Source: BRH-c25 sp012519325
Lineage (GTDB): Bacteria > Bacillota > Clostridia > Lutisporales > Lutisporaceae
Length of the DNA: 64,000 nt
Assembly: GCA_050950645.1 (NCBI GenBank)
Contig: JBMNHZ010000017.1
Coordinates: 186,001 to 250,000, forward strand
Direction: 5' to 3'
The translations under genes were made by a program, and so were the position numbers. Positions 36,312-46,513 of this stretch are shown here, one piece after another (position 1 is the first letter of the stretch; every line of letters begins with the position of its first letter). Under the pieces are notes generated by a model, which did no database searches, was not told the DNA's origin, and was given only the letters and a program-made list of their open reading frames with translations.

Positions 36312-39300
36312 ATGCAAATTAATCTATACAAGGACAAGTTCGAACTAAAAAAAATTAGGATTTTGAAAAAAGCAAGGGAATGGGAGCTTATAATTAGCTT
36401 AAAGGGGGCTGTTTCCATTTCTGAACTGGGAGAAATTGAATCTACCATAGCAAAATATTTTAAGCTGAATAAAGCAAGAATTGTTATTGATAAATCATCT
36501 GCAAATACCGGTACAGATGAGTACATTAAGTTGAACTGGGAAGATTTAAAAAAAGCAGTAATGGCCAGCAACCCGTCTTTCACGGGTTTTCTTATAGATG
36601 CGAATGCCAGGCTTGAAAACAACATCATTAAAATCATGGTGAATTCAGAAGAAGCAGTAAAATATCTAACTTCAAAAAAATGTAATGATATTATTGCCCG
36701 GTATATTAATGACTATTTCCATAACAACCTTCATGTATTGATATGTGTTGATAATGAAGAGAAACTATGCGAGGATGAGTATTTGAAGTGCTATTTTGAA
36801 GAAGAAAAGAAAATGGTGGCTGAAGCTCTGAAACACGCAAAAAATTGTAGTAGGGACAATCAAGAGAAGAATATGGAATACTTGATAATGGGCAGGCCTT
36901 TTAAAGACGCTCCTGTCAGCATTGCGTCAATAGCTGAGGATTCGGGAAGGGTTGCAATACAGGGATGCATATTCAATACAGAGATTAAAACACTTAATAG
37001 CGGAAAGACCATAATATCCTTTAACATTACGGACAATACCAATTCAATTACTGCAAAAATATTTGTAAGAGAAGAAAATGATTTCGCCAGACTGGCTTCA
37101 AATATTACCAACGGAAGATATGTAGCAGTAAAAGGAGATGTACAATACGACAAATATATTAAAGAACTGGTAATATACCCTAGTTGCATTGTATCGGCAG
37201 AGAAATCAATTCGAACTGACAATGCTGAGGTAAAGAGAGTAGAGCTTCATGCCCATACCGGTATGAGCGCCATGGATGGAATCTGTTCTGCTTCAGACCT
37301 GGTAAAAAAGGCGAAAACTTGGGGACATAAGGCAATTGCTATTACCGACCACGGTGTGGTCCAGGCATTTCCGGAAGCCTATGAAGCGTCTAAAATCCAC
37401 GGAGTTAAGATAATATACGGGGTTGAAGGCTACTTTGTCAATGACGGAGTACCGGCAGTATATAATGCAGTAAGCAGAAGCTTTGATGAGGAATTCACAG
37501 TATTTGATATTGAGACTACGGGACTTTCACCTATAAAGGATAAAATAACTGAAATCGGTGCAGTTAAAATTAAAAATGGGAAAATTATGGACAAGTTCTC
37601 CGAACTAATTAATCCTGAAATTCCTATCCCTGAAAATATTACAAGACTGACAGGAATAACTGACAGCATGGTTAAGGATAAAGCAAATATCAAGGAAATA
37701 CTGCCAAGGTTTCTTGATTTTGCGGGTGATTCACCGTTAATAGCCCATAATGCAAACTTTGACAGCGGCTTCATAAGGGCAAAAGCATCAGAAATGGGAG
37801 TAAAATTGAATAATACAATAATTGACACCCTTCAACTGTCAAGACTACTGCTTAAAGGTTTAAAGAGACATAAGCTGGATATTGTCTGTGAACACCTTGG
37901 AATAGGGCTTGAAAACCATCATAGAGCTGCCGATGACGCAGAAGCAACCGCAAAGATAATGCTGAAGTTTATTGAAATGTTGAAAAACAAAGGTATTGAT
38001 AATATTGCTGATATAAACAGGCTTTCCATGTCAGGAAAAAGCTATAAAACAGGAGAAGCCTACCATATTGTTCTTTTAGTCAAGAATATGACAGGGCTGA
38101 GGAATCTGTACAAGTTAATATCCATGTCCCATCTGGATTACTTCTATAAGAGGCCAAGGCTGCCCAAAAGCATGCTGACTCAATACCGTGAAGGCCTATT
38201 AATCGGTTCTGCCTGTGAAAAAGGTGAAGTATTCAGGAATATACTTAACAACCTGGATGAAAACACAATTATTGAAAATGCAAGGTTCTATGACTATCTT
38301 GAAATACAGCCCAACGGAAATAATGAATTCCTGATCCGAAACGGAATGATTGCTAATAAATCGGAGCTTGAAGCAATAAACAAACGGATTGTTGAACTGG
38401 GAAAAACGTTAAATAAAATGGTAGTTGCTACAGGAGATGTACATTTCCTTGAGCCTGAGGATGAAATATACAGACGCATAATAATGGCAGGACAGGGATA
38501 TGCAGATGCAGATGAACAGGCACCGCTGTACTTTAAGACCACGGATGAAATGATGAAAGAATTTGAGTATCTCGGCAGAGAAACCGCTTATTCGTTGGTG
38601 GTGCGGAATCCCAACAGGATATTGGAACAAATTGAGGACATCATTCCAATTCCGGAGAATACATATCCGCCCAAAATTGAAGGAGCCGAAGAGCAAATTA
38701 AGGAAATGGCCATGAGAAAAGCCCATGCCCTATATGGAGAGATACTTCCGGAGGTTGTGGAAAAAAGATTGGAAAAGGAGCTTAACTCAATTATAAACAA
38801 CGGTTATGCCGTAATGTATCTTATAGCACATAAGCTTGTTGCAAAGTCTCTGGAGGACGGTTATCTGGTAGGCTCAAGAGGTTCCGTAGGCTCTTCCTTT
38901 GCTGCCACAATGTGTGATATTACCGAAGTCAATCCGCTGCCTCCCCATTATCTGTGTCCCGAATGCAAGTATTCCCGCTTTTTCCTTGATGGTTCAATAG
39001 AATCGGGAGCTGATCTCAGTGACGATAATTGCCCCAAGTGCGGATCACCGCTTAAAAAAGACGGTCATGATATACCTTTTGAAATGTTCCTGGGTTTTGA
39101 GGGGGACAAGGAACCCGATATTGATCTGAATTTTGCCGGGGAATACCAGCCTGAAGCCCATAAATACACTGAAGAACTATTTGGAAAGGGGAATGTCTTC
39201 AGAGCAGGTACAATAGGTACAATAGCAGAAAAGACGGCTTATGGTTTCATTAAAAAGTACTATGATGAAAAAGGGATAAGAATAAACAATGCGGAAACAA

Positions 39301-40559
39301 ACAGGCTTATCAAGGGCTGTACCGGAATAAAGAGGACAACGGGACAGCACCCGGGGGGAGTAATGATAGTACCGGATTACACGGATATATATAACTTTAC
39401 TCCCATTCAGAGACCGGCTGACGACACTGGCTCCAGTATAATAACTACACATTTTGACTATCATTCCATAAGCGGGAGGCTGCTTAAGCTGGACATACTG
39501 GGCCACGACGTCCCTTCAATGATAAAAATGCTTGAGGATATAACAGGCTTCAGTGTTAACAATATACCCCTGGATGACTCTAAGACTATGAGCCTGTTTA
39601 CAACAACAGATGCACTTGGAATTATTCTTGAAGAAATTGACTGCAAGGTTGGAAGTCTTGGAATACCTGAATTCGGTACAAAATTCGTACGGCAGATGCT
39701 TATGGACACAAAACCCTGCACCTTTGCCGAGCTGGTGAGGATTTCAGGTCTTTCCCACGGCACAGATGTATGGCTTAATAACGCTCAGGAACTGATAAAA
39801 AGCGGCACTGCAACCCTTAAGGAAGTCATCGCTACAAGGGATGACATAATGCTTTTCCTTATATATAAGGGAATGAACCCCAGGATGTCCTTCAAAATTG
39901 CGGAAAATGTCAGGAAAGGTAAAGGCCTGACCCCTGAACATGAAGAAGCCATGAAAGAACAGGGTATTCCGAAATGGTACATAGAATCTTGTAAAAAGGT
40001 AAAATATCTGTTTCCAAAGGCTCATGCTACGGCATATGTTATGATGTCCTTCAGGGTTGCATATTACAAGGTATATTATCCGGAAGCCTTCTATGCCACT
40101 TACTTTACAGCAAAGCTGGACGATTTTGACGCTGATTTGTTCATAGAGGGCAGGGAAGCTATAAAGGCAAAGTGGATAGAAATCGACAGATTGGGGAATA
40201 ATGCAACTGCTAAGGAGAAAAACCTTATGACACTTATAGAGGTGGTTTATGAAATGTATCTTCGGGGTATAAAACTTTTGCCCGTTGACCTTTATAAATC
40301 CGATGCAAAGAAATTTGCGGTAACAAAGGAAGGGATTCTGCCTCCACTGGCTTCACTGCAGGGAGTAGGCACAAGTGCCGCACAGAATATAGTATGCGCA
40401 AGAGAAGAATCCAACTTCATATCCATAGACGATCTGCGTGAAAGAGCAAGAATCTCCAAAACAGTTATAGAAATAATGAAGAATCACGGATGCCTGAAAG
40501 GACTTCCTGAAAGCAATCAGTTAAGTATGTTCTCAGCCGGGGGAAGTCTGCAAGTATAA
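36312..40559 (+). CDS. polC: DNA polymerase III PolC-type alpha subunit with proofreading exonuclease
   Basis: Main replicative polymerase of low-GC Gram-positives. Order of domains: N-terminal domain, OB fold (about residues 230-310), PHP domain (VELHAHTGMSAMDGI, then AITDHGVVQAFPEAY), an inserted DEDD exonuclease (FTVFDIETTGLSPIKD, IAHNANFDSGFI, HRAADDAEATAKIM), and a zinc finger with CPECKYSRFF and CPKCGSPL. The C-family palm follows, with PDIDLNFAGEYQ and GQHPGGVMIVPDY. At 1415 residues the length is normal for PolC. CGGAGGTTGAT precedes ATG 36312. Confidence 0.97.
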   Translation: MQINLYKDKFELKKIRILKKAREWELIISLKGAVSISELGEIESTIAKYFKLNKARIVIDKSSANTGTDEYIKLNWEDLKKAVMASNPSFTGFLIDANARLENNIIKIMVNSEEAVKYLTSKKCNDIIARYINDYFHNNLHVLICVDNEEKLCEDEYLKCYFEEEKKMVAEALKHAKNCSRDNQEKNMEYLIMGRPFKDAPVSIASIAEDSGRVAIQGCIFNTEIKTLNSGKTIISFNITDNTNSITAKIFVREENDFARLASNITNGRYVAVKGDVQYDKYIKELVIYPSCIVSAEKSIRTDNAEVKRVELHAHTGMSAMDGICSASDLVKKAKTWGHKAIAITDHGVVQAFPEAYEASKIHGVKIIYGVEGYFVNDGVPAVYNAVSRSFDEEFTVFDIETTGLSPIKDKITEIGAVKIKNGKIMDKFSELINPEIPIPENITRLTGITDSMVKDKANIKEILPRFLDFAGDSPLIAHNANFDSGFIRAKASEMGVKLNNTIIDTLQLSRLLLKGLKRHKLDIVCEHLGIGLENHHRAADDAEATAKIMLKFIEMLKNKGIDNIADINRLSMSGKSYKTGEAYHIVLLVKNMTGLRNLYKLISMSHLDYFYKRPRLPKSMLTQYREGLLIGSACEKGEVFRNILNNLDENTIIENARFYDYLEIQPNGNNEFLIRNGMIANKSELEAINKRIVELGKTLNKMVVATGDVHFLEPEDEIYRRIIMAGQGYADADEQAPLYFKTTDEMMKEFEYLGRETAYSLVVRNPNRILEQIEDIIPIPENTYPPKIEGAEEQIKEMAMRKAHALYGEILPEVVEKRLEKELNSIINNGYAVMYLIAHKLVAKSLEDGYLVGSRGSVGSSFAATMCDITEVNPLPPHYLCPECKYSRFFLDGSIESGADLSDDNCPKCGSPLKKDGHDIPFEMFLGFEGDKEPDIDLNFAGEYQPEAHKYTEELFGKGNVFRAGTIGTIAEKTAYGFIKKYYDEKGIRINNAETNRLIKGCTGIKRTTGQHPGGVMIVPDYTDIYNFTPIQRPADDTGSSIITTHFDYHSISGRLLKLDILGHDVPSMIKMLEDITGFSVNNIPLDDSKTMSLFTTTDALGIILEEIDCKVGSLGIPEFGTKFVRQMLMDTKPCTFAELVRISGLSHGTDVWLNNAQELIKSGTATLKEVIATRDDIMLFLIYKGMNPRMSFKIAENVRKGKGLTPEHEEAMKEQGIPKWYIESCKKVKYLFPKAHATAYVMMSFRVAYYKVYYPEAFYATYFTAKLDDFDADLFIEGREAIKAKWIEIDRLGNNATAKEKNLMTLIEVVYEMYLRGIKLLPVDLYKSDAKKFAVTKEGILPPLASLQGVGTSAAQNIVCAREESNFISIDDLRERARISKTVIEIMKNHGCLKGLPESNQLSMFSAGGSLQV

Positions 40560-40572
40560 CAGAACACAAAAC

Positions 40573-40601
40573 TTGCATATAATAGCAAAGAGTGATATAA
40601 T
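40573..40601 (+). promoter_or_regulatory. strong sigma-A promoter for the rimP-nusA-infB operon
   Basis: TTGCAT (40573-40578), spacing 17, then perfect TATAAT (40596-40601). Transcription would start near 40608, giving a leader of about 100 bases before rimP. This is the clearest housekeeping promoter in the window. Confidence 0.75.
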
Positions 40602-40633
40602 TTTTTCGAGTACTATTAAGCGACTTAATTACC

Positions 40634-40654
40634 AGAGTGGGCAAATCCCACTCT
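40634..40654 (+). terminator. leader hairpin between polC and rimP
   Basis: Perfect stem AGAGTGGG/CCCACTCT with a CAAAT loop. The T-run after it is weak (TTCG). It lies downstream of the rimP promoter, so it acts either as the polC terminator or as an attenuator in the rimP leader. Confidence 0.6.
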
Positions 40655-40709
40655 TTCGTATTAATATGAGTAGAATTAGTCAAAATATCACATAAAGGAG
40701 AGTGATAAT

Positions 40710-41171
40710 ATGACAAAGAGAAGAATTGAAGATATTGTATATGAACTGGCAAGACCTATAATTGATAGAAAAAACTTCGAGCTTGTAGAAATTGAGTATA
40801 AGAAGGAAGGACAGGACTGGTTCCTCAGAGTATACATAGACAAAGAAGGTGGAATAACAATAGATGACTGCCAGTCTGTCAGCGAAGAGCTAAGCGATTT
40901 GCTTGATGAAGCTGACCCGATAGAACAATCTTATATATTTGAGGTTTCCTCCCCTGGAATAGACAGGCCCTTGAAGACAGACAGGGACTACAGGAAGAAC
41001 ATTGGAAAACCCATTGAAATTAAGCTTTTTTCACCAATGAATGGAAAGAAGGTTATAGAAGGTATTCTTAAAGGGCATACGGAAGCAGTCGTTGAAATAG
41101 AAGTTGATGGAAAACCAATAGATGTTGAAAAAAGTTCAATTGCCTTAATAAAACCAATAGTAAAGTTTTAA
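40710..41171 (+). CDS. rimP: ribosome maturation factor RimP
   Basis: Assists 30S subunit maturation. The 153-residue protein has the N-terminal domain FELVEIEYKKEGQDWFLRVY, then IDKEGGITIDDCQSVSEELS, and SYIFEVSSPGIDRPLKTDRD, with an Sm-like C-terminal domain. AAAGGAGAGTG precedes ATG 40710. First gene of the nusA-infB operon, as in Bacillus. Confidence 0.95.
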   Translation: MTKRRIEDIVYELARPIIDRKNFELVEIEYKKEGQDWFLRVYIDKEGGITIDDCQSVSEELSDLLDEADPIEQSYIFEVSSPGIDRPLKTDRDYRKNIGKPIEIKLFSPMNGKKVIEGILKGHTEAVVEIEVDGKPIDVEKSSIALIKPIVKF

Positions 41172-41199
41172 TAAATTATTGTATAGGAGGGAGCAATAA

Positions 41200-42240
41200 A
41201 TGAATGGAGAGTTTCTCCTAGCACTGGATCAAATAGAAAAAGAAAAAGGAATTTCAAAAGAGCTGCTTATAGATGCAATAGATGTTGCACTGGTTTCAGC
41301 ATTCAAAAAAAATTTTGGAACCTCGCAGAATGTCAAGGTTGAAATAAACAGAGAAACAGGGGAAGTTGACGTTTATGCACTTAAAACAGTGGTTGAAGAA
41401 GTTGAGAATGAATTTCTGCAGATTAGCCTGCAGGACGCAAAGGCAATAAGCAGAAACTATGAAATCGGTGATATTGTTGAAACAAAGGTCACTCCCAAGA
41501 ATTTCGGCAGGATAGCAGCTCAAACGGCTAAGCAGGTGGTGGTCCAGAGGATTCGCGAGGCGGAAAGAGGTATCATATTCGATGAATTTATTAGCAGGGA
41601 AAATGAAATAGTTACAGGACTTATACAGAGAAAGGAAAAAAGCAGTGTTTTCATTGATCTGGGCAAAACCGAAGCAATTTTGGGTCCCGGGGAGCAGACA
41701 CCTAACGAAGTATACAATATCGGCGACAGGATTAAGACTTACATTGTAGAAGTAAAGAAGACAACAAAAGGGCCTCAAATAGTACTGTCAAGGACACATC
41801 CGGGACTTGTCAAGAGACTTTTTGAATTGGAGGTTCCGGAAATACAAAGCGGAATTGTTGAGATAAAAAGCATAGCAAGAGAAGCAGGATCAAGAACAAA
41901 AATAGCCGTATTCTCTCATGATAAGAATGTCGAGCCTGTTGGAGCCTGTGTCGGTCAAAGGGGTCAAAGAGTCCAGGTAATAGTTGACGAACTCAGAGGA
42001 GAAAAAATAGATATTATTCAGTGGAGCGATGATCCTGAATTATTTGTCGGAAGCGCATTAAGCCCTGCAAAAGTAATTGAGGTAAATGCAGACAAAGAGA
42101 CCAATTCAGCAAGAGTTATTGTGGAAGATTCGCAGCTATCGCTGGCTATAGGTAAGGAAGGACAGAATGCGAGACTGGCTGCAAAGCTTACCGGATGGAA
42201 AATTGACATAAAGAGTCAATCACAGGTAACCGACATATGA
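41200..42240 (+). CDS. nusA: transcription termination/antitermination factor NusA
   Basis: RNA-polymerase-bound elongation factor. N-terminal domain (1-130), S1 domain with VTGLIQRKEKSSVFIDLGKT, KH1 with GACVGQRGQRVQVIVDELRG and EKIDIIQW, and KH2 with LAIGKEGQNARLAAKLTGWK. At 346 residues it lacks the C-terminal acidic repeats of the E. coli protein, the norm in Bacillota. AGGAGGGAG precedes ATG 41200. Confidence 0.97.
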   Translation: MNGEFLLALDQIEKEKGISKELLIDAIDVALVSAFKKNFGTSQNVKVEINRETGEVDVYALKTVVEEVENEFLQISLQDAKAISRNYEIGDIVETKVTPKNFGRIAAQTAKQVVVQRIREAERGIIFDEFISRENEIVTGLIQRKEKSSVFIDLGKTEAILGPGEQTPNEVYNIGDRIKTYIVEVKKTTKGPQIVLSRTHPGLVKRLFELEVPEIQSGIVEIKSIAREAGSRTKIAVFSHDKNVEPVGACVGQRGQRVQVIVDELRGEKIDIIQWSDDPELFVGSALSPAKVIEVNADKETNSARVIVEDSQLSLAIGKEGQNARLAAKLTGWKIDIKSQSQVTDI

Positions 42241-42254
42241 AGGAGGTAGATTGT

Positions 42255-42524
42255 ATGGCAAAAAAAAGAAAAGTACCTCTCAGAAAATGTCTTGGCTGTA
42301 ATGAAATGAAGCCTAAAAAGGAGCTTATCAGGATAGTGAGAAACCCTGAAGGGAATGTAGATATCGATAATATAGGGAAAGCTCACGGAAGAGGCTGCTA
42401 TATATGTCCTGATATGAAATGCCTTGAATCTGCCATAAAGGCAAAAAGTGTAGAAAATGCATTGGAAGTTCCAGTAGGTGAAGATGTGTATAATAAAATA
42501 AGGATGCAGCTTACTAATGAATAA
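42255..42524 (+). CDS. ylxR: RNase P modulator RnpM (YlxR, DUF448)
   Basis: Small nucleic-acid-binding protein; the Bacillus homologue binds RNase P RNA and lowers its activity. The 89-residue protein holds RKCLGCNEMKPKKELIRIVR and the conserved GRGCYICPDMKCLESAIK. ATG 42255 follows AAGGAGGT. The in-frame ATG at 42237 overlaps the nusA stop and precedes the ribosome site. It overlaps ylxQ by eight bases. Confidence 0.92.
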   Translation: MAKKRKVPLRKCLGCNEMKPKKELIRIVRNPEGNVDIDNIGKAHGRGCYICPDMKCLESAIKAKSVENALEVPVGEDVYNKIRMQLTNE

Positions 42525-42858
42525 GGTATATTCAATGATAAGCCTTGCATACAAGGCTGGTAAACTGCTTACAGGCGAAGATGCCGTAAGGAATTCAATC
42601 AGAAGCGGCAGAGTGAGGCTAATTATAATTTCAGAGGACGCTTCTGACAATACTAAGAAGCACATAGGTAATTCTGCTGCATTTTATAATGTGCCCTGTA
42701 TCATATGGGGAATGAAGAATGAATTCGGCAGCTGCATAGGGAAGAGTGCAAGGTCGGTATTAGGAATAACGGACGAAAACTTTGGCAGTGGAATTAGTGA
42801 TAAACTTATTGATGAAGTGAGAAAAAAAGAAAAACCTGGGGGTGGTTTTATTGAGTAA
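42517..42858 (+). CDS. ylxQ: L7Ae-family RNA-binding protein YlxQ
   Basis: Kink-turn RNA-binding protein of the L7Ae/L30e/YbxF family. The 113-residue protein starts MISLAYKAGKLLTGEDAVRN after the first four residues and has SGRVRLIIISEDASDNTKKH and the C-terminal ARSVLGITDENFGSGI. It overlaps ylxR and the infB region, showing translational coupling. Role in Bacillota is not well defined. Confidence 0.9.
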   Translation: MNKVYSMISLAYKAGKLLTGEDAVRNSIRSGRVRLIIISEDASDNTKKHIGNSAAFYNVPCIIWGMKNEFGSCIGKSARSVLGITDENFGSGISDKLIDEVRKKEKPGGGFIE

Positions 42859-45136
42859 AATTAGAGTGTATGAATTGGCAAAGGAAATTGGAATTCAGAG
42901 CAAAGAGATTTTGGCAGCTGCCAAGGAGCTGAATATAAATGTAAGCAACCATATGAGTACACTGAAGGATTCGGAAGTAGCCGCAATAAAGAATCATATG
43001 AAAAAAGCGGTTCAGTCCCAACAACAAAAGAAGAAGCCTCTAACAGAGCAGCAGCCGCAAAGGACTCAGCAGAAACAGCAGCCTAAGCAGGCTCAGAAAT
43101 CTCAAAAACCTCAACGGCCGGTGAGTAAAGCACAGCAGAATTCTGATGGAAATAAAAGACAATCGCCTAAGGTCCGAACCGCTCAAACAGATGTGGAAGA
43201 TGAAACATTACCGCTGAATACTAAAAAGGAATTTTCAAAGGTTGAAAGAATAGGAAAGAAACACCCGAGCAAAGCCACTCAGGGCAGGACTCAATTTAAG
43301 CACCAGCAGCCGGGAAAACATTATAATAAGAACTTTAAGCAAAGAGGCTATGATGCATCGAAAAAAGAAGAAGTCCACGTCCCGAAAAAGCCGGTTAAAA
43401 TTGGCGACTCAATTTCCGTAAAGGAACTGAGTGAAAGACTAGGGAAGCCTGTAACCGAGATAATCAAAAAGCTCTTATTGTTGGGTATAATTTCTAATAT
43501 AAATCAAATACTGGATTTTGACACAGCTCAGCTGATATGTGAAGAATTCGGCTTTGAAGTAGATAGGATAATTGACAAAGAAAGTGAAGAAGTACTTCTG
43601 AAAACTGAAGAAGACAGGCCTGAGGATTTGAGGCCGAGGCCTCCTGTAGTTACCATAATGGGCCATGTAGACCATGGAAAGACATCCTTGCTTGATGCAA
43701 TAAGACAGACTAATGTAATTGCAACAGAAGCCGGAGGAATTACGCAGCATATAGGAGCATATACAGTAACAATCGGAGATAAGAAAATTGCTTTCCTTGA
43801 TACTCCGGGCCATGAAGCCTTCACAGCAATGAGAGCCAGAGGAGCGAAAGTAACCGATGTTGCTGTGCTGGTTGTTGCCGCAGATGACGGAGTAATGCCT
43901 CAGACGGTGGAAGCAATAAACCATGCAAAAGCAGCCAATGTTGCTTTGATTGTAGCCATAAATAAAATTGACAAACCGACAGCCAATCCTGACAGAGTGA
44001 AGCAGGAGCTCGCGGAATACGGGCTTATTTCAGAGGATTGGGGCGGTGATACCGTAATGGTTCCTGTATCGGCAAAGAAGAAGGAGGGTATATCTGCACT
44101 TCTTGAGATGATTTTATTGGTTTCAGAAATGCAGGAGCTTAGGGCCAACCCCAAGAAAAAGGGGATAGGTACGGTAGTGGAGGCAGAGCTTGACAAAGGG
44201 AAGGGCCCTGTTGCCACAGTCCTGATACAAGATGGTTCATTGAATCTGGGAGATTTCTTTATAGTAGGAAACACTCACGGAAAAGTAAGGGGTATGATAG
44301 ACGACAAAGGAAAGAGAATTAAGAAGGCAGGACCTTCAACACCGGTGAAGATACAAGGCCTTGATGAGGTTCCTGATGCAGGGGATATTTTAATGGTTGT
44401 AGATGATGAAAAGACTGCAAAGACTATTTCGACAAAGCGCAAGGAAAAGGAGCGGCTTTCTCAGATACAAAACAAGCAGACTGTATCCCTCGAGGAGCTT
44501 TTTAATCAGATAAAGGAAGGGAAGGTTAAGGAGCTTAACATAATACTGAAAGCTGATGTGCAGGGTTCTGTGGAGGCTATAAAAGAATCTCTTGCGAAAT
44601 TAAGCAATGAAGAAGTAAAGGTTAATACAATACACGGCGGCGTAGGTGCCATAACAGAGTCGGATGTTATGCTTGCGTCAGCATCAAATGCTGTAATAAT
44701 AGGATTCAATGTAAGGCCGCAGCCCATGGCTGTTGCCCTGGCTGAAAAAGAAAAAGTCGATATTAGGCTTTACAGGGTAATATATAATGCAATAGAAGAT
44801 GTAGAAGCCGCTATGAAGGGTATGCTGGAGCCGGAATACAAGGAAGTGGTGCTGGGCCACGCGGAAGTCCGCGCTATCTTTAAAGCATCGGCAGTCGGTA
44901 CTATTGCAGGCTGCTACGTCAATGACGGTAAAATAAACAGAAATAATGACATCAGAATAATTCGCGACGGTATTGTGATACATGAGGGAAAGCTTGCATC
45001 TTTAAAAAGATTTAAGGATGATGTAAGGGAAGTTAACTCAGGATATGAATGCGGTTTGAACATGGAAAAATTCAACGACATAAAAGAAGGAGACGTTATA
45101 GAATCCTTCACAATGGAAGCAGTTCCGAGAAAATAA
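42851..45136 (+). CDS. infB: translation initiation factor IF-2
   Basis: GTPase that brings fMet-tRNA to the 30S subunit. The N-terminal IF2N domain (SKIRVYELAKEIGIQSKEIL) and a Gln/Lys-rich linker (residues about 55-180) precede a second IF2N-like domain. GTPase motifs: G1 GHVDHGKTSLLDAIRQ, G3 DTPGHEAFTAMRARGA, G4 NKIDKP. Domains II-IV end with ECGLNMEKFNDIKEGDVIES. I chose TTG 42851 after CTGGGGGTGG; GTG 42842 lies inside the ribosome site. Length is 761 residues. Confidence 0.97.
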   Translation: MSKIRVYELAKEIGIQSKEILAAAKELNINVSNHMSTLKDSEVAAIKNHMKKAVQSQQQKKKPLTEQQPQRTQQKQQPKQAQKSQKPQRPVSKAQQNSDGNKRQSPKVRTAQTDVEDETLPLNTKKEFSKVERIGKKHPSKATQGRTQFKHQQPGKHYNKNFKQRGYDASKKEEVHVPKKPVKIGDSISVKELSERLGKPVTEIIKKLLLLGIISNINQILDFDTAQLICEEFGFEVDRIIDKESEEVLLKTEEDRPEDLRPRPPVVTIMGHVDHGKTSLLDAIRQTNVIATEAGGITQHIGAYTVTIGDKKIAFLDTPGHEAFTAMRARGAKVTDVAVLVVAADDGVMPQTVEAINHAKAANVALIVAINKIDKPTANPDRVKQELAEYGLISEDWGGDTVMVPVSAKKKEGISALLEMILLVSEMQELRANPKKKGIGTVVEAELDKGKGPVATVLIQDGSLNLGDFFIVGNTHGKVRGMIDDKGKRIKKAGPSTPVKIQGLDEVPDAGDILMVVDDEKTAKTISTKRKEKERLSQIQNKQTVSLEELFNQIKEGKVKELNIILKADVQGSVEAIKESLAKLSNEEVKVNTIHGGVGAITESDVMLASASNAVIIGFNVRPQPMAVALAEKEKVDIRLYRVIYNAIEDVEAAMKGMLEPEYKEVVLGHAEVRAIFKASAVGTIAGCYVNDGKINRNNDIRIIRDGIVIHEGKLASLKRFKDDVREVNSGYECGLNMEKFNDIKEGDVIESFTMEAVPRK

Positions 45137-45185
45137 ATTACAAACATCAGACTCGAGACTTAACATTGCAGGCAGGAGGGAGATC

Positions 45186-45551
45186 ATGGCTAATCATAGA
45201 TTAAACAGGATATCAGAGGAAGTAAAAAGAGTCGTAAGCGAAATAATCAGAAACGATCTAAAGGATCCTAGAATATCAACATTGTGCAGTGTAGTAGCTG
45301 CGGAAGTCACTCCTGATTTGAGGTATGCCAAGGTATTCATCAGCGTACTTGGTTCTGAGGAAGAAAAAAAAGCTACAATAAAGGGTCTCACTAATGCTGC
45401 CGGATTTATTCGGCGTGAATTGGGAAGGAAAATTGAACTTCGATGTTTGCCGGATGTGGTTTTTGAACTTGACAGGTCTATTGAACATGGTGCGTATATA
45501 AGCAAGCTTATAAATGAGGTAAGGAAGAAGGACGGAGGAGAGGACCTTTGA
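45186..45551 (+). CDS. rbfA: ribosome-binding factor A
   Basis: Late 30S maturation factor with a KH fold. The 121-residue protein has RLNRISEEVKRVVSEIIRND, DPRISTLCSVVAAEVTPDLR, YAKVFISVLG and RCLPDVVFELDRSIEHGAYI. GGCAGGAGGGAG precedes ATG 45186. It overlaps nrnA by four bases. Confidence 0.96.
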   Translation: MANHRLNRISEEVKRVVSEIIRNDLKDPRISTLCSVVAAEVTPDLRYAKVFISVLGSEEEKKATIKGLTNAAGFIRRELGRKIELRCLPDVVFELDRSIEHGAYISKLINEVRKKDGGEDL

Positions 45552-46513
45552 TTTTTAAAAGTATAATAGACAAAATCAAAGATAGCAATAAAATTGCCGT
45601 ATTATCTCATGTAATGCCTGACGGCGACAGTATCGGGTCCAGCCTCGCACTTTACAATGCGCTGAAAAAATGCGGAAAGGATGTGCGGTTTATACTTGAT
45701 GATGATATCCCAAGGAAATATGGATTTCTAAAAAGCTCAGGCGAGATTCAAAGGCCGGGTCAATTCGAAAGCTTTGATGCAGTAATCGTCCTTGATTGCG
45801 GAGATACTGAAAGACTGGGCAATTCCAGTATATACCTCAATAACAATTATGTAATCAATATAGATCATCATATGAGCAACAATAAATACGGTGATTTGAA
45901 CATGGTTAATAAGGATTCAGCCGCAGCAGGTGAACTGGTATATGATCTTATAAAGGAACTGGATATAGTCATGGACAGGGAAATATCCGAATGCCTTTAC
46001 ACTGCTATTGTAACCGATACCGGGCAATTCCAATACAGTAATACAACCTCCAGGACGCACCTGATTGTTGGAGACCTTATAAACAATGGAGTCAATGTAT
46101 CCCTGATGTCGGAAAGAATATACCAGAACAACTCAAAAGAAAAGACAGTGCTGATGAATATGGCTCTAAGCTCACTGGAATTCTTTCATAATGATGTTAC
46201 ATCCTGCATAAGTCTTACACTGGAGCAGATGAAGGAGGCAAATGCATCGGATGAGGACAGCGACGGAATAATAAACCTTGCCAGGGACATTGAATGTGTT
46301 GAAGTTGCCATATTCCTTAGGGAGGTTGAACCAGGGGTAGTTAAGGTAGGGCTCAGATCGAAGAAAAAAGCTGATGTGTCGGCTGTGGCTGTTCTCTTCG
46401 GAGGAGGAGGCCATTTGCATGCTGCAGGCTGCACACTCCCAGGTACTGTTGATGAAGTAAAAAAGAAAATTCTTGATGCAGTTGCTGAAGAATTAAACAG
46501 GGGCGAATTATGA
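45548..46513 (+). CDS. nrnA: DHH-family bifunctional oligoribonuclease/PAP phosphatase NrnA
   Basis: Degrades nano-RNAs and hydrolyses pAp. DHH domain motifs: AVLSHVMPDGDSIGSSLAL, VLDCGDTERLG, NIDHHMSNNKYGD and TAIVTDTGQFQYSN. The DHHA1 domain has GGGGHLHAAGCTLPG. Length is 321 residues. It starts at TTG 45548, inside the rbfA end, with GGAGGAGAGG upstream. rbfA-nrnA-truB is a standard order in Bacillota. Confidence 0.94.
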   Translation: MIFKSIIDKIKDSNKIAVLSHVMPDGDSIGSSLALYNALKKCGKDVRFILDDDIPRKYGFLKSSGEIQRPGQFESFDAVIVLDCGDTERLGNSSIYLNNNYVINIDHHMSNNKYGDLNMVNKDSAAAGELVYDLIKELDIVMDREISECLYTAIVTDTGQFQYSNTTSRTHLIVGDLINNGVNVSLMSERIYQNNSKEKTVLMNMALSSLEFFHNDVTSCISLTLEQMKEANASDEDSDGIINLARDIECVEVAIFLREVEPGVVKVGLRSKKKADVSAVAVLFGGGGHLHAAGCTLPGTVDEVKKKILDAVAEELNRGEL